From Lucinisca nassula (lineage: Eukaryota; Mollusca; Bivalvia; Lucinida; Lucinidae), in assembly GCA_963580285.1 (NCBI GenBank), contig OY757023.1, positions 91,599,108 to 91,663,107 on the forward strand: DNA of 64,000 nucleotides, read 5' to 3'. The position numbers and the translations under genes were made by a program. Positions 20,216 to 31,893 of this stretch are shown piece by piece (position 1 is the first letter of the stretch; every line of letters starts with the position of its first letter). The notes under the pieces are model-generated. The model made no database searches and was not told where the DNA came from. It saw only the letters and a program-made list of their open reading frames with translations.

Positions 20216-20724
20216 CTCTGGTGAGAGCTAGGGAATAACTTCCCATATCAAAGGTCCTGGTGTATGAATGTCATTTGATGTGTAACCAGTAACAATTCTG
20301 ATTCTGAACAACTATGGTCATACAGGATCTGTCTAAAGACTCATCTGAAAGGGCATCTTTCATATGTGCCAACGCATGTTTTTTCTTTAAACTTTGAATA
20401 TTAATAACTCAGCATATACAACCTATAAAAATGAATTTATTAAATTATATAAATCAAAGTAGGACGCAGGAGGCCACCCTGACTGACTCCCTCCATGAGC
20501 TGATGTCTGTGTCTAAATAAGTCAGTCGTAAGTCTTATGTTTTATTTAGTTTCAAGATTTGTGAACTGGCTTGAATGCAGAACTCCATAGGCATTCTTTT
20601 GGTATTACAAAACCTTTTGAATTAATTAAAGTGTACATTTTCTGAGAAAATAATTATCAAAAATTTCATTTTTCAATTAAAATTTAAAAATATTATCCAA
20701 GTTCAATTCCTAAGATCCATAAAC
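20216..20724. other. Unassigned sequence, partly LINE 3' region
   Basis: Follows the LINE ORF end directly, so the first part is probably its 3' untranslated region. The rest is AT-rich with no exon or repeat end that I can place. Confidence 0.4.
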
Positions 20725-21738
20725 TTCACACTGGTCAATACATACGCACAGGCTGCGTAGCGGTCGCATAGGCTTCGTATTTTGGACGCATAGGCTTCGA
20801 TGAAAAATGGCGGATGACAGTTCGTCAATGCAGGTAAGAAACTGTTTTTACGTTAAACTAACTGTTGTATTGCATTTCCCGATACTGACATCTGCCTTAC
20901 GGACCACTTTATTAATATGCGGCTTCGTCTGTTGCAAGAAAAAGTTTGAAAAACGGAATATAGAAAAATAGACCCCAAAAGAAATTTGACAGTCAACACA
21001 GATTCACCTGTATTTTCACTTTGATCCGGTCGCCCTATGTAACTACACGTTTTTGGCTGGTGTTCTGGCCGATAAATTGTGAATAACGATAATGAAATCG
21101 AAAAGCTAATATGCAACTTTCGTCATTTCTTTTGCGAAAAATAAAAATCTTGATATTTCGATACAACGCGCGTAGCTTCGTTACCTATTACAACGCAGAG
21201 GCTGCGAACTAAATTTGAAAGCCCTGTATTATGTAGAATAATAGCGAATGCTATTAAATTAATGTCGCGGAATCAGTCAACCAGCATTAGTTGGCGATGC
21301 TAAAGACATTCTGTATCATTTATACCGAAAACATTTTCAGTCTCAGCTATGCAAATACATGTATAACATTTTGAGGCGAATGCACAAAATCTGTCAATTT
21401 ACAATTATTAACACCACCATTCATAAACTCGACAAGTCCTCGTCTAATCTGTTAAGTATTAAGCCAAATAATATTTGCACTGTATGAATTTTTGTCGTGT
21501 TTTTTACAAAGCACGTGGCTTCGCAGGTTACAGAGATGGGAAGTCGCATTACGAAAACACGCCTATTAAAATACCACTAAAAAAAGATAAAAAAAAAATA
21601 CTTTCAGATAAAACATTCTGATAGTTTTAATATTTCTGCTCAAGACATAGTGTATGGGAACTTGTCACAACCGCCTGGTCCGGGCGGTTTTATCGCGTAT
21701 CCACAATCTGTATTTCTGAGAGAAATAAGGAAAACAAT
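20725..21738. repeat. Left arm of a large inverted repeat
   Basis: TTCACACTGGTCAATACATA at 20725 is the complement of the sequence ending at 24792. The two arms (about 1.0 kb each) align through the promoter-like start, GCAACTTTCGTC, AACGCAGAGGCTGCGAACTA and the PAL65 element, with small indels and roughly 85-95 percent identity by eye. Arms point inward and the spacer is about 2.07 kb. It could be a foldback transposon or an inverted duplication of a gene's 5' end. Confidence 0.88.
20807..20833 (+). other. Candidate short first coding exon (left arm)
   Basis: AAAATGGCGG is a good start context; the codons read MADDSSSMQ and are followed at once by CAG|GTAAGA, a near-consensus splice donor. 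The upstream GCATAGGCTTCG-rich text could be a promoter, and AAATGGCGG is YY1-like. The mirrored arm keeps the frame and donor with one residue changed. No downstream exon was identified, so this stays tentative. Confidence 0.3.
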
Positions 21739-21815
21739 GTATATCCCTTTTAAGCTCAGTTTTACTATATAAAAGTTGGATTTAAGGGGGTCAGAATTAT
21801 ATAGGCATGTTTTCG
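21545..21815. mobile_element. PAL65 MITE, copy 6 (inside left arm)
   Basis: ATTACGAAAACACGCCTATT at the left end, the core AACCGCCTGGTCCGGGCGGTT, ATCCACAATCTGTATTTC, and CAGTTTTACTATATAAAAGT to TATAGGCATGTTTTCGTGAT at the right. The core differs from the usual CCTCATCGAGG centre. Confidence 0.75.
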
Positions 21816-21859
21816 TGATTCTCCGACTTCTATTTAAATGCTTCAATCGAATACATGCA

Positions 21860-22715
21860 GCTCCTACAAAACTTCAGCAAAAGTTCATTAATCGCGCCTG
21901 CACTGTCTGATCCCAGTCTTCGTTTCCGATAAAATAGAAGCATCTGCTCATTAAACAGTAAACATATAAGCTAATTCTAGCCTTTGTAGGATCAAAGAAG
22001 AAAAAAAAAGACTTTTCTTTATCTCAGATCTATTTGCAATCTCTGTCCTTACATCATAATTTTTTGCTAACCAGACTGTCTTCTTCAACATAGCCTATCA
22101 GAATCTGAATTTCATAGTGACTTAGAATATAAATTCAGAAAAATACTTGCTTGCAATGATTTCAGTAACCCATTTCGTGAAATCATTCTTCGATATAATA
22201 AGATAAGATAGATAAAAAATGTTTTTGCTTTACGGCCCTTTCATAACTCTATGACGGCTCCGGCCCAAAGATTTACTTTTTTAAGAAAGTCTGTCAGCTG
22301 GATGCTTACTTATGGATTTAAACTGCTTCCTTTAATCCTTAAACTACAGTTTAAAGCAAAAAGTGAAGACCCTGATAAGACGCTGCGTTTGGCCCTTCAA
22401 TTCATGTAATGTGAGCAAACAGTGAAGACCCTGATTAGATGCCGCGTCTGGACATACACTGTTTGAAAAACCCAATCCATGATCTATGGATTTCCGTATT
22501 TCGCAACACGCTGACCTCTCTTCGAAGAAAAATAAACGCTGCTGTTTTCTATATACAAGTTCCCTGGATTTCCGACCAATCAGTGATAATCACGTGGACT
22601 TAAGCACTGTAGAGCTACTTGCACTTTTTTACTTTGTGACGACTGATAAATAATCGACTCAAAAACTAGTATTTGTCTTTTCAAAAAGTAAACGGGTCAT
22701 TCATATTTAGCAATT
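21860..22715. other. Inverted-repeat spacer, unassigned, with hairpin MITE remnant
   Basis: No exon is recognised. Bases 22350-22470 contain GCAAAAAGTGAAGACCCTGA and GCAAACAGTGAAGACCCTGA with CATACACTGTTTG, decayed remains of the CAAACAGT hairpin core. Confidence 0.45.
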
Positions 22716-22880
22716 GCAAGTATGCTTTATATGCGGTAGGGTTTGAGAAGTCATTTCGTCTCAGTGTCTGGTAAAAGTCCCATAAATTCGGAAACAATGT
22801 CTCAAAAATGACCTGAATGATGTTGTCGGGGACGTTTACATCAACACAAACAAAAAGGTTCCACTGAGTCATGCGCTGTG
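22716..22880 (+). mobile_element. SINE-2, 3' fragment
   Basis: GTCATTTCGTCTCAGTGTC, AAAGTCCCATAAATTCGGAA, AAATGACCTGAATGATGTTG and the end CATCAACACAAACAAAAA match the SINE-2 3' half. The minus-strand frame at 22681-22920 is its translation. Confidence 0.72.
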
Positions 22881-23812
22881 ACATGAGAGGATTCTCTACC
22901 AATAATGAATTGACATACAACCGTTCGTTAGGGATAGCAACCTAGGCCGAATTCATCTGGAGCCAGGGGCTAGCTTTGGCTACTTTGGTTGCGGTTTCAT
23001 TTTCCTATATCAGTTAGGCAAATCCATAAACACCTAATCAAAAATGAAGACTGCTATCTCCATTTTAAGAGTGCTCATGAGTGCGCATGGGTGGAAAACC
23101 GGACGAATCAACCGTAAGAAAAACCTGAATTGTAAAATGGCCCCTGTTTATACTGTCTGCTGCATCTTCTTAAAGTTTTTTTTTCTTTCTCTATTTTGTT
23201 TTTAAATAATATTTTTTCTTATAGGCAAACAGTGTGGACCAAGATCAGACTATAGACTTAGATTGGTTCAGGTAACATTTAAAGAAAGCACCGGATGACT
23301 ATGCAGACGACAATTGTTGTGATTGACATGTAAGATAGCTATCTTCAGAGCTGCTGCTTCCCTCACTAAATTCCTGATCACAAGTTTCCCTGGACTCAAA
23401 CATATAAGGCTGAATATCTAAAGTGAAGTCCCCTCAAAGAGTGGCCAGTTCTGGCTTATTTTGCTCCATTTTAAGCTTCTGTTTTAAAACTCAACATTGC
23501 TACATCTGCCTATTCAGTACACACCAAGCTTCTAGATTCCTCATTGATGACGTCAGGGCATATCTGTGGTTAATTGGAATTTTCAAGGTCAGTTCTTGAG
23601 CAGAGTAAATGGCTGGAGATTACACAGTGATAAAATCCTTATCAGACCACTTAGAAACCTGCAGTATTCAGTAGAAGAAAGGGTTTATTGATGTTTACCT
23701 ATTTATTGTAACAGATTTTCTCTTTCCTTTCTCCTTTAACAGATTTGACGAAGACAGACTTACCAAGTTTATGAACGGTAGTGTACATTGACAGATTTTC
23801 TGCATTTATTAT
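22881..23812. other. Inverted-repeat spacer, unassigned, with PB1 fragment at 23215-23335
   Basis: GGCAAACAGTGTGGACCAAG and GACAATTGTTGTGATTGACA (23223-23330) are a PB1 fragment. Bases 23740-23805 (AACAGATTTGACGAAGACAG, CCAAGTTTATGAACGGTAGT) repeat a piece of the right arm near 24075. TGACGTCA occurs at 23548-23555. No exon is recognised. Confidence 0.45.
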
Positions 23813-24792
23813 ATTTCCTTATTTATTCTCAGAAACACAGATTGTGGATACGCGTTAGAACCGCCTGGCCTGGGCGAGCAGAAATATCAAAACTATCAGG
23901 ATGTTTTATCTGAATGTTTTTATCTTTTTAGTGGTATTTTAATAGGCGTGTTTTCGTAATGCGTCTGCCCATCTCTGTAACCTGCACGTCGTAAATTCCT
24001 AAGCCACGTGCGTTGTAATAAAAACACGACAGAAATTCATACAGTGCAAATATTATTTGGCTTAATACTTAACAGATTTGGCGAAGACTTACCAAGTTTA
24101 TGAACGGTAGTGTAAATAATTGTAACTTGACAGATTTTGGCTTTCGAATCATAATAATGTATGTGCATAGCTGAGAATGAAAATGTGTTTGGTATAAATG
24201 ATGCAGAATGTCTTTAGCATCATCAACTAAAGCTGGTTGGCTCATTTCTCGATATTAATTTAATATCATTCGTTATTATACTGCATAATTCAGGGCTTTC
24301 AAATTTAGTTCGCAGCCTCTGCGTTGTAATAGGTAACGAAGCTACGTTCGTTGTATCGAAATATCATGATTTTTCTTTTTCGCAAAAGATGGGACGAAAG
24401 TTGCATGTTAGCTTTTCGATTTCATTATCATTATTCACAATTTATCGGCCAGAACACCAGCCAAAAGCGTGTAGTTAAATAGGGCGACCGGGCCAAAGTG
24501 AAACTACAGGTGAATCTGTGTTGAATGCCAAATTTCTTTTGGGGTCTATTTTTCTATATTCTGTTTTTCAAACTTTTTCTTGCAACAGACGAAGCCGCAC
24601 GTTAATAAAGTGGTCCGTAAGGCAGATGTCAGTATTGGGCAACGCTATACAACATTTAGAATGACGTAAAAACCGTTTCTTACCTGCATTGACGATCTGT
24701 CATCCGCCATTTTTCATCGAAGCCTTTGCGTCCAAAATACGAAGCCTATGCGACCGCTACGCAGCCTGTGCGTATGTATTGACCAGTGTGAA
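23813..24792. repeat. Right arm of the large inverted repeat
   Basis: Inverted counterpart of 20725-21738. It contains a PAL65 remnant (23820-23965) with half its palindrome deleted (GCCTGGCCTGGGCG joined to AGCAGAAAT), and ends GACCAGTGTGAA at 24792. The tandem duplication begins immediately beside it. Confidence 0.88.
24684..24710 (-). other. Candidate short first coding exon (right arm)
   Basis: Mirror of the exon candidate in the left arm: codons read MADDRSSMQ followed by CAG|GTAAGA on the minus strand. The single Ser to Arg change relative to the other arm leaves frame and donor intact. Confidence 0.3.
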
Positions 24793-25220
24793 ACTTGCCA
24801 TATGTATTCTCTGTAGCTATGCCAAATTTCATGAAAATCCGAAACACTGGTGTTTTACATCTTGAATGGATGTAGGCCGTTTCTGCAAAATTACTGTTTT
24901 ATTGAAATCATCCAAGAACCTCACAAAAAGGCATTGCCCTCAAAATTCCTAACACTTGTGTTATAAACAGGAGATTATACAAATCACTATGAATACATCT
25001 TGAGCTGATCTAGTTTAGAAAACATTAAAATATCATGACTTTCTGGTATATGCCTTTCATTTATACACTATGATTTATCCAAAATAGTTTAGATAGTAAA
25101 ATACTAAATCAAAAGGTATTCTAATCAACAAATTAGGCGTAACAATATATATCGTTTTTTATTAGCACCAAAAATATTGAGAACATGTTCAACTTTATTT
25201 AATGACTTTACAGAAGTCAT

Positions 25221-25270
25221 GCTACTAAAATAGGTGTAAGGCAAGGAGATCCATTACTTTCATTGCCATA
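25221..25270 (+). pseudogene. Short reverse-transcriptase-like motif
   Basis: One frame reads ATKIGVRQGDPLLSLP. G-V-R-Q-G-D-P-L is the RT palm motif (block 4) of non-LTR retrotransposons. No other RT block is preserved nearby, so it is at most a tiny remnant. The same motif is in the duplicate at 29977-30026. Confidence 0.4.
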
Positions 25271-26514
25271 CCGAGATGGTATGCAAGGACGCAATGGTCA
25301 GTTGTTACTAGTACAAATAGTACTGTTCATAAATCCATGGCCAAATTAAGCCTTAGATATACTCTGTCTTTATGTACACTGGATTCTTATTCTAACAAAA
25401 AAGTTAGAGTAATTATTGGTCAGTATTTCCAAAAATCAAAACTGACACTGATATGGAGTTTCTGTTGCAAAATATATCATTGATGAATGAGGCACAGGAT
25501 ATTTGGTGTAAACCAAGCTGTTCCATGACCTAGAGGAATTTTGCTATTAGACAGGGAGAGAAACAGTTTCCTTCCTTACAGTACACATGCATAAAAATGT
25601 CTCTTTTCTGCATTGGAACTATAATTGTTGACGTTTCTTAAGTTTCTTATTTTGTCTGTTTTTACTTTGTCAATATAGTGGTTAATTTATCCAAAGTGAG
25701 CTTTTAGCATTTTTTTCTGGTTGTAAAACACTTATTGAATGTTTCTGCTGAATGCAAGTTCACTGTTCTTTTTAAGCACTGTTCTTGCTTGCTTTCTTGT
25801 TCATTATTACCGGTACATTTCTGTGCAATTTATATCTCAGCTTAGAAAGAGCATTGCAGTGTTTGGACAGAAAAAGCATCACCATGTATTTGCTGAGTTT
25901 AGTTATAGTATAGTAGGCTTATCTTACATACATGTAACACATAATTCAGTTGTTCATTTAAAATTCTATATAAAATCTTTTTTCACTTGTAAAGAAGTTC
26001 CTGAGCTTGTTGTACTTTTGTACTGTTACTGTACTCGTCTTTTGTGAGTTCTCACAGTTCCTTTCTGGGTGTTGAGTGTATTTTAATTGTTTGGGTGGAC
26101 TGCGTCTTATTATCGTGGTTCAGTATGAATTCTTATCACTTTCCCTGCATTGGTATCAGCTGAAATATATTCAGCTCAATCTGACATTTTGTAGTAAAAG
26201 TGAATTGATATCACTTTTACTACATGGGCATTTTAAATTAATGTAGAAATTGTTCTTAATATCAAGTGTTTTTGTGATATTTTTGCAACAGCTGAGAAAC
26301 ATTCGGCTGAGTTTTAGACAAAAATGCTTCTGTCAAAGATTACTACTGTGTGTGTCCTGCTGGAAAAAGGGCTATCGGCATTTGTGGACACACAGCTAGT
26401 ATCCTTTATTCTCTTGGAAATTTGGCTTATCAGTCCACAATACAACCACTATCACAGGCCAGCCACTCCAAGTCTTCAATGCTTTCATAGAGCAAAGGAT
26501 TGAGCAGGCACAAA

Positions 26515-26590
26515 TGGGGCCGGTTTCAGCTCCGCGTGGAAGCATCATGCAGCCTATCTATTTCTTCAAGCCCCGATGGGCGGGGGCTCG
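26515..26590 (-). mobile_element. SINE-2, 5' fragment in duplication copy 1
   Basis: GGTTTCAGCTCCGCGTGGAA, GCATCATGCAGCC and CTTCAAGCCCCGATGGGCGG match the SINE-2 5' end in antisense. The counterpart in copy 2 lies at 31271-31346. Confidence 0.75.
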
Positions 26591-27137
26591 AAATAATACT
26601 TATAATTATGCTATGAACTACTTACACAAACCATACTATACTATAGCCATCAAAATTGAAAGCAATAGTAAAGTATTATTAAACAGCATAACCAAAAAAT
26701 GATAATCATATAATTTCACATTTTGCTGAATCAGGACTATCAGTATTCAGTGTTAAAACACAATGTTACCGGCCCTCAATTTCCATGAAATATCATCTAG
26801 ATATTCCTAAGATATGTGGATAGTTTTCATACTAAAATGGTGTCTTGACAAAAATTGGAACATGGTAAAATTTCATATAAAATTTTAATGAATACAAAAC
26901 TTGGAGCTGAAACATGGGGATACCATCAAAGAAAATTGAATGCCCGGCCACTATTGCTAGACATATGAGGCCATTCATAGTATCAACAAACTCACCAATT
27001 ATGGCTTTGATTAATAAATTATTGCAGAACTAGATATATGAAACTCTGGATACTGTAGACAGGTTTCTATCAGAGTATTCTCTGTTGTAATAGAGACTTC
27101 ATAAAAAAGTAATAAATTTACTACGGAAATAACATTT

Positions 27138-29424
27138 AACAAGAGGGCCATGATGGCTCTGGATCACTCACCTGATCCATAGAGTAACAAGGGGGCCCCG
27201 GAGAGGGCCATTATTGACCCAGGGCTATAATGTGCATAATGTTGTGGGAGGTCTAAACAGGTGAAGCTTCATACCAAATATCAACAAAGGCTATAATTTG
27301 AACAATCTTGGCAAAGGTCCACTAGATGAAGCTAAACACCAAATATCAAAGACCTGGGCCTTGCAGTTTCCAGGAAGATTTTTTTTAAAGATATTCCCTA
27401 CATAAGCCTATGTAAAACCAAATGGCCCCGGGGCTAGGATGTTTTTGGCCTCAGGGCTATAATTTAAACAATCTTGATAGAGGTCCACTAGAAGAAGCTT
27501 CACACCAAATATCAAAGACCTGGGCCTTGCTGTTTCATAGAAAAAGATTTTCAAAGATTATCTCTATATAAATCTATGTAAAACCCAAGGGCCCCGGGGT
27601 GGGGCATTTTTTACCCCAGCACTATAATTTGAACAATCTTGGTAGAGGTCCACAAGATGAAGCTTCATACCAAATATCAAAGACCTGGGCCTTGCGGTTT
27701 CAGAGAAGAAGATTTTTAAAGATTTTCCCTATGTAAGTTTATGTAAAACCAAAAGGCCCCGGGGCGGGGGCATTTTTGACCCCAGCACTATAATTTAAAC
27801 AATCTTGGTAGGAGTCCACTAGGTGAAGCTTCATACCAAATAGCAAAGACCTGGGCCTTGCGGTTTCAGAAAAGATTTTTAAAGGTTTCCCCTACATAAG
27901 CCCAAAGGGCTCGGGGCATTTTTGACCACAGCACTATAATTTGAACGATCTTGGTAGGGGTCCACTAGATGAAGCTTCATACCAAATAGCAAAGACCTGG
28001 GCCATGCGGTTTCAGAGAAGAAAATTTTTAACCCTTTACCACTCAGGGATTTTGTTTTCGCTGATTTTCACAGTGTTGTGCCTGACAGCAACTTCAACTA
28101 GCCATTGTTTCATAATGGATGGTCTGTTTTACACCAAACTCGGTACGAATGTTCATTGGGCAGTAGTCGTTCAAATGCAACCTTTCATGACTTGATCATT
28201 GTTGTCATGGTAATGAGGGGGCATCTCAAAGTTGGCAAAAAGTGTGATTTCACATGAATTTTTGACCAAATCTTAATCTTCACACAGCTGTCAAGGCAAC
28301 ATTTAAGGGGATTGGCACTGGCCATTTTAACTGTTTGCAGCATGTTTTATCAGCATCAATTTTGTGGCATTTTTGATCCCAGCCACCCTTAGATATAAAT
28401 TTTAGCAGCCGGTTGGGCCATACACCCAACATTTTTCGGATGTGAGGGGGGGGGGGACACCCCCCCTTTAATCCCCCCCCCCCCCAAATTATTTTTAGCA
28501 GGGAGGCGCGCGAAAAAACAGGTCACTTTTTTGCCAAACAAATCTTAAAGCAAACTTAACTATACAGGGGTAGGAAATGCAGATTTTAGGTGCTTCTGGG
28601 GCTTAAAATGGGGTTGGGGGGGGGGGGGGCAGACACGTAAAAACACGTATCTGAGTGGGAAAGGGTTAAAGAGTTTCTCTATATAAGCCCATGTAAAACC
28701 AAAGGGCCCTGGGGCGGGGGCATTTTTGGTCCCAGTACTATAATTTGAACAACCTTGGCAGGGGTCCACTAGATGAAGCTTCATACCAAATATCAAAGAC
28801 CTAGGCCTTGTGGTTTCAGAGAAGAAGATTTTTAAAGATTTTCCCTATATAAGCCCATGTAAAACCAAAGGGCCCCGGGGCAGGGGCAGTTTCGGCCCCA
28901 GCACTATAATTTGCCTATAATTTGAACAATCTTGATAGGGGTCCACTAGATGAAGCTTCATACCAAATATCAAAGACCTAGGCCTTGCGGTTTCAGAGAA
29001 GAAGATTTTTAAAGATTTTCCCTATATAATCCTATGCAAAAACCAAAGGGTCTTGGTGGTGATGGTAATTTTGGACCCAGCACTATATTTTGAACAATCT
29101 TGGTAGGGGTCCACTAGATGAAGCTTAATACCAAATATCAAAGACCTGGGGCCTTGTGATTTCAGAGAAGAAGAATTTTTAAATTTTCGGTGAAAAAATC
29201 TATTTTGGGCTCCTGTGACCTAGATGTGCAACGGACCGGAACCATTTGAACAACTTTGAAAGGGGACCACCTAAGGATCATTCCTGTGAAGTTTGGTCAA
29301 AATCCGATCAGTGGTTTAGGAGCAGATGTCGTTTGAAGAAATTGTTTACGCACACACGCACTGACGACGGACGAAAAGTGATCACAAAAGCTCACCTTGT
29401 CACTACGTGTCAGGTGAGCTAAAA
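27138..29424 (+). mobile_element. HT-C, copy 1: tandem-body element (about 166-bp monomers)
   Basis: The start CAAGAGGGCCATGATGGC has the (here slightly broken) palindrome and CTCACCTGATCC. Monomers of about 166 bp carry TATAATTTGAACAATCTTGG, GGTCCACTAGATGAAGC, TTCATACCAAATATCAAAG and CTGGGCCTTGCGGTTTCAG. The end has CACACACGCACTGACGACGG, then the hairpin AGCTCACCTTGTCAC-TAC-GTGTCAGGTGAGCT (29389-29420) and AAAA. It is interrupted at 28028-28669 by a PB3 MITE. Confidence 0.82.
28028..28669. mobile_element. PB3 MITE with TTAA duplication, inside HT-C copy 1
   Basis: TTAA at 28028-28031 and 28666-28669. The ends TTAACCCTTTACCACTCAG and CTGAGTGGGAAAGGGTTAA are inverted repeats. HT-C monomer sequence resumes directly outside. 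TTAA plus CCCTTT ends are typical of piggyBac-like elements. It includes poly-G and poly-C tracts near 28447-28485 and 28613-28630. Homologous copy in the duplicate at 32785-33423; a relative at 37558. Confidence 0.82.
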
Positions 29425-31893
29425 AGGAATGCATCGTTAATTATAATGATTATACCCAAGGCAATTATTGTGCATAATTTCATCAAATTCCAAGCGTGGG
29501 CAGAAACCAATGTAAATTTCCTACGTACGCTGAAAGACCCACCAGAAAACTTGCCATATGTATCCTCTGTAGCTATGCCAAATTTCATGAAAATCCGAAA
29601 CACTGGTGTTTTACATCTTGAATGGATGTAGGCCGTTTCTGCAAAATTACTGTTTTATTGAAATCATCCAAGAACCTCACAAAAAGGCATTGCCCTCAAA
29701 ATTCCTAACACTTGTGTTATAAACAGGAGATTATACAAATCACTATGAATACATCTCAAGCCGATCTAGTTTAGAAAACATTAAAATATCATGACTTTCT
29801 GGTATATGCCTTTCATTTATACACTATGATTTATCCAAAATAGTTTAGATAGTAAAATACTAAATCAAAAGGTATTCTAATCAACAAATTAGGCGTAACA
29901 ATATATATCGTTTTTTATTAGCACCAAAATTATTGAGAACATGTTCAACTTTATTTAATGACTTTACAGAAGTCATGCTACTAAAATAGGTGTACGGCAA
30001 GGCGATCCATTACTTTCATTGCCATACCGAGATGGTATGCAAGGACGCAATGGTCAGTTGTTACTAGTACAAATAGTACTGTTCATAAATCCATGGCCAA
30101 ATTAAGCCTTAGATATACTCTGTCTTTATGTACACTGGATTCTTATTCTAACAAAAAAGTTAGAGTAATTATTGGTCAGTATTTCCAAAAATCAAAACTG
30201 ACACTGATATGGAGTTTCTGTTGCAAAATATATCATTGATGAATGAGGCACAGGATATTTGGTGTAAACCAAGCTGTTCCATGACCTAGAGGAATTTTGC
30301 TATTAGACAGGGAGAGAAACAGTTTCCTTCCTTACAGTACACATGCATAAAAATGTCTCTTTTCTGCATTGGAACTGTAATTGTTGACGTTTCTTAAGTT
30401 TCTTATTTTGTCTGTTTTTACTTTGTCAATATAGTGGTTAATTTATCCGAAGTGAGCTTTTAGCATTTTTTTCTGGTTGTAAAACACTTATTGAATGTTT
30501 CTGCTGAATGCAAGTTCACTGTTCTTTTTAAGCACTGTTCTTGCTTGCTTTCTTGTTCATTATTACCGGTACATTTCTGTGCAGTTTATATCTCAGCTTA
30601 GAAAGAGCATTGCAGTGTTTGGACAGAAAAAGCATCACCATGTATTTGCTGAGTTTAGTTATAGTATAGTAGGCTTATCTTACATACATGTAACACATAA
30701 TTCAGTTGTTCATTTAAAATTCTATATAAAATCTTTTTTCACTTGTAAAGAAGTTCCTGAGCTTGTTGTACTTTTGTACTGTTACTGTACTCGTCTTTTG
30801 TGAGTTCTCACAGTTCCTTTCTGGGTGTTGAGTGTCTTTTAATTGTTTGGGTGGACTGCGTCTTATTATTGTGGTTCAGTATGAATTCTTATCACTTTCC
30901 CTGCATTGGTATCAGCTGAAATATATTCAGCTCAATCTGACATTTTGTAGTAAAAGTGAATTGATATCACTTTTACTACATGGGCATTTTAAATTAATGT
31001 AGAAATTGTTCTTAATATCAAGTGTTTTTGTGATATTTTTGCAACAGCTGAGAAACATTCGGCTGAGTTTTAGACAAAAATGCTTCAGTCAAAGATTACT
31101 ACTGTGTGTGTCCTGCTGGAAAAAGGGCTATCGGCATGTGTGGACACACAGCTAGTATCCTTTATTCTCTTGGAAATTTGGCTTATCAGTCCACAATACA
31201 ACCACTATCACAGGCCAGCCACTCCAAGTCTTCAATGCTTTCATAGAGCAAAGGATTGAGCAGGCACAAATGGGGCCGGTTTCAGCTCTGCATGGAAGCA
31301 TCATGCAGCCCATCTATTTCTTCAAGCCCCGATGGGCGGGGGCTCGAAATAATACTTATAATTATGCTATGAACTACTTACACAAACCATACTATACTAT
31401 AGCCATCAAAATTGAAAGCAATAGTAAAGTATTATTAAACAGCATAACCAAAAAATGATAATCATATAATTTCACATTTTGCTGAATCAGGACTATCAGT
31501 ATTCAGTGTTAAAACACAATGTTACCGGCCCTCAATTTCCATGAAATATCATCTAGATATTCCTAAGATATGTGGATAGTTTTCATACTAAAATGGTGTC
31601 TTGACAAAAATTGGAACATGGTAAAATTTCATATAAAATTTTAATGAATACAAAACTTGGAGCTGAAACATGGGGATACCATCAAAGAAAATTGAATGCC
31701 CGGCCACTATTGCTAGACATATGAGGCCATTCATAGTATCAACAAACTCACCAATTATGGCTTTAATTAATAAATTATTGCAGAACTAGATATATGAAAC
31801 TCTGGATACTGTAGACAGGTTTCTATCAGAGTATTCTCTGTTGTAATAGAGACTTCATAAAAAAGTAATAAACTTACTACGGAAATAACATTT

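Larger units (their letters stand above)
24791..29546. repeat. Tandem duplication of about 4.75 kb, copy 1
   Basis: Bases from AAACTTGCCATATG at 24791 to GCTGAAAGACCC at 29540 recur with an offset of 4756 from 29547. The copies are nearly identical; differences are scattered single bases (for example AAAAATATTGAG versus AAAATTATTGAG), poly-G/C length and a few short indels. Contents: AT-rich sequence, a perfect short palindrome (TAGTAAAAGTGA / TCACTTTTACTA near 26192-26223), a SINE-2 fragment, HT-C and a PB3 MITE. The repeated 102- and 84-codon frames are not recognisable genes. Confidence 0.97.

Noticed and set aside
25739..26047. 102-codon frame conserved in both duplication copies
   Set aside because: Conservation follows from recent duplication of the DNA, not from selection; the peptide has no recognised family.
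28447..28485. Poly-G/poly-C tracts as G-quadruplex regulatory sites
   Set aside because: They lie inside a MITE and differ in length between the two duplicates; they could be slippage or sequencing error.
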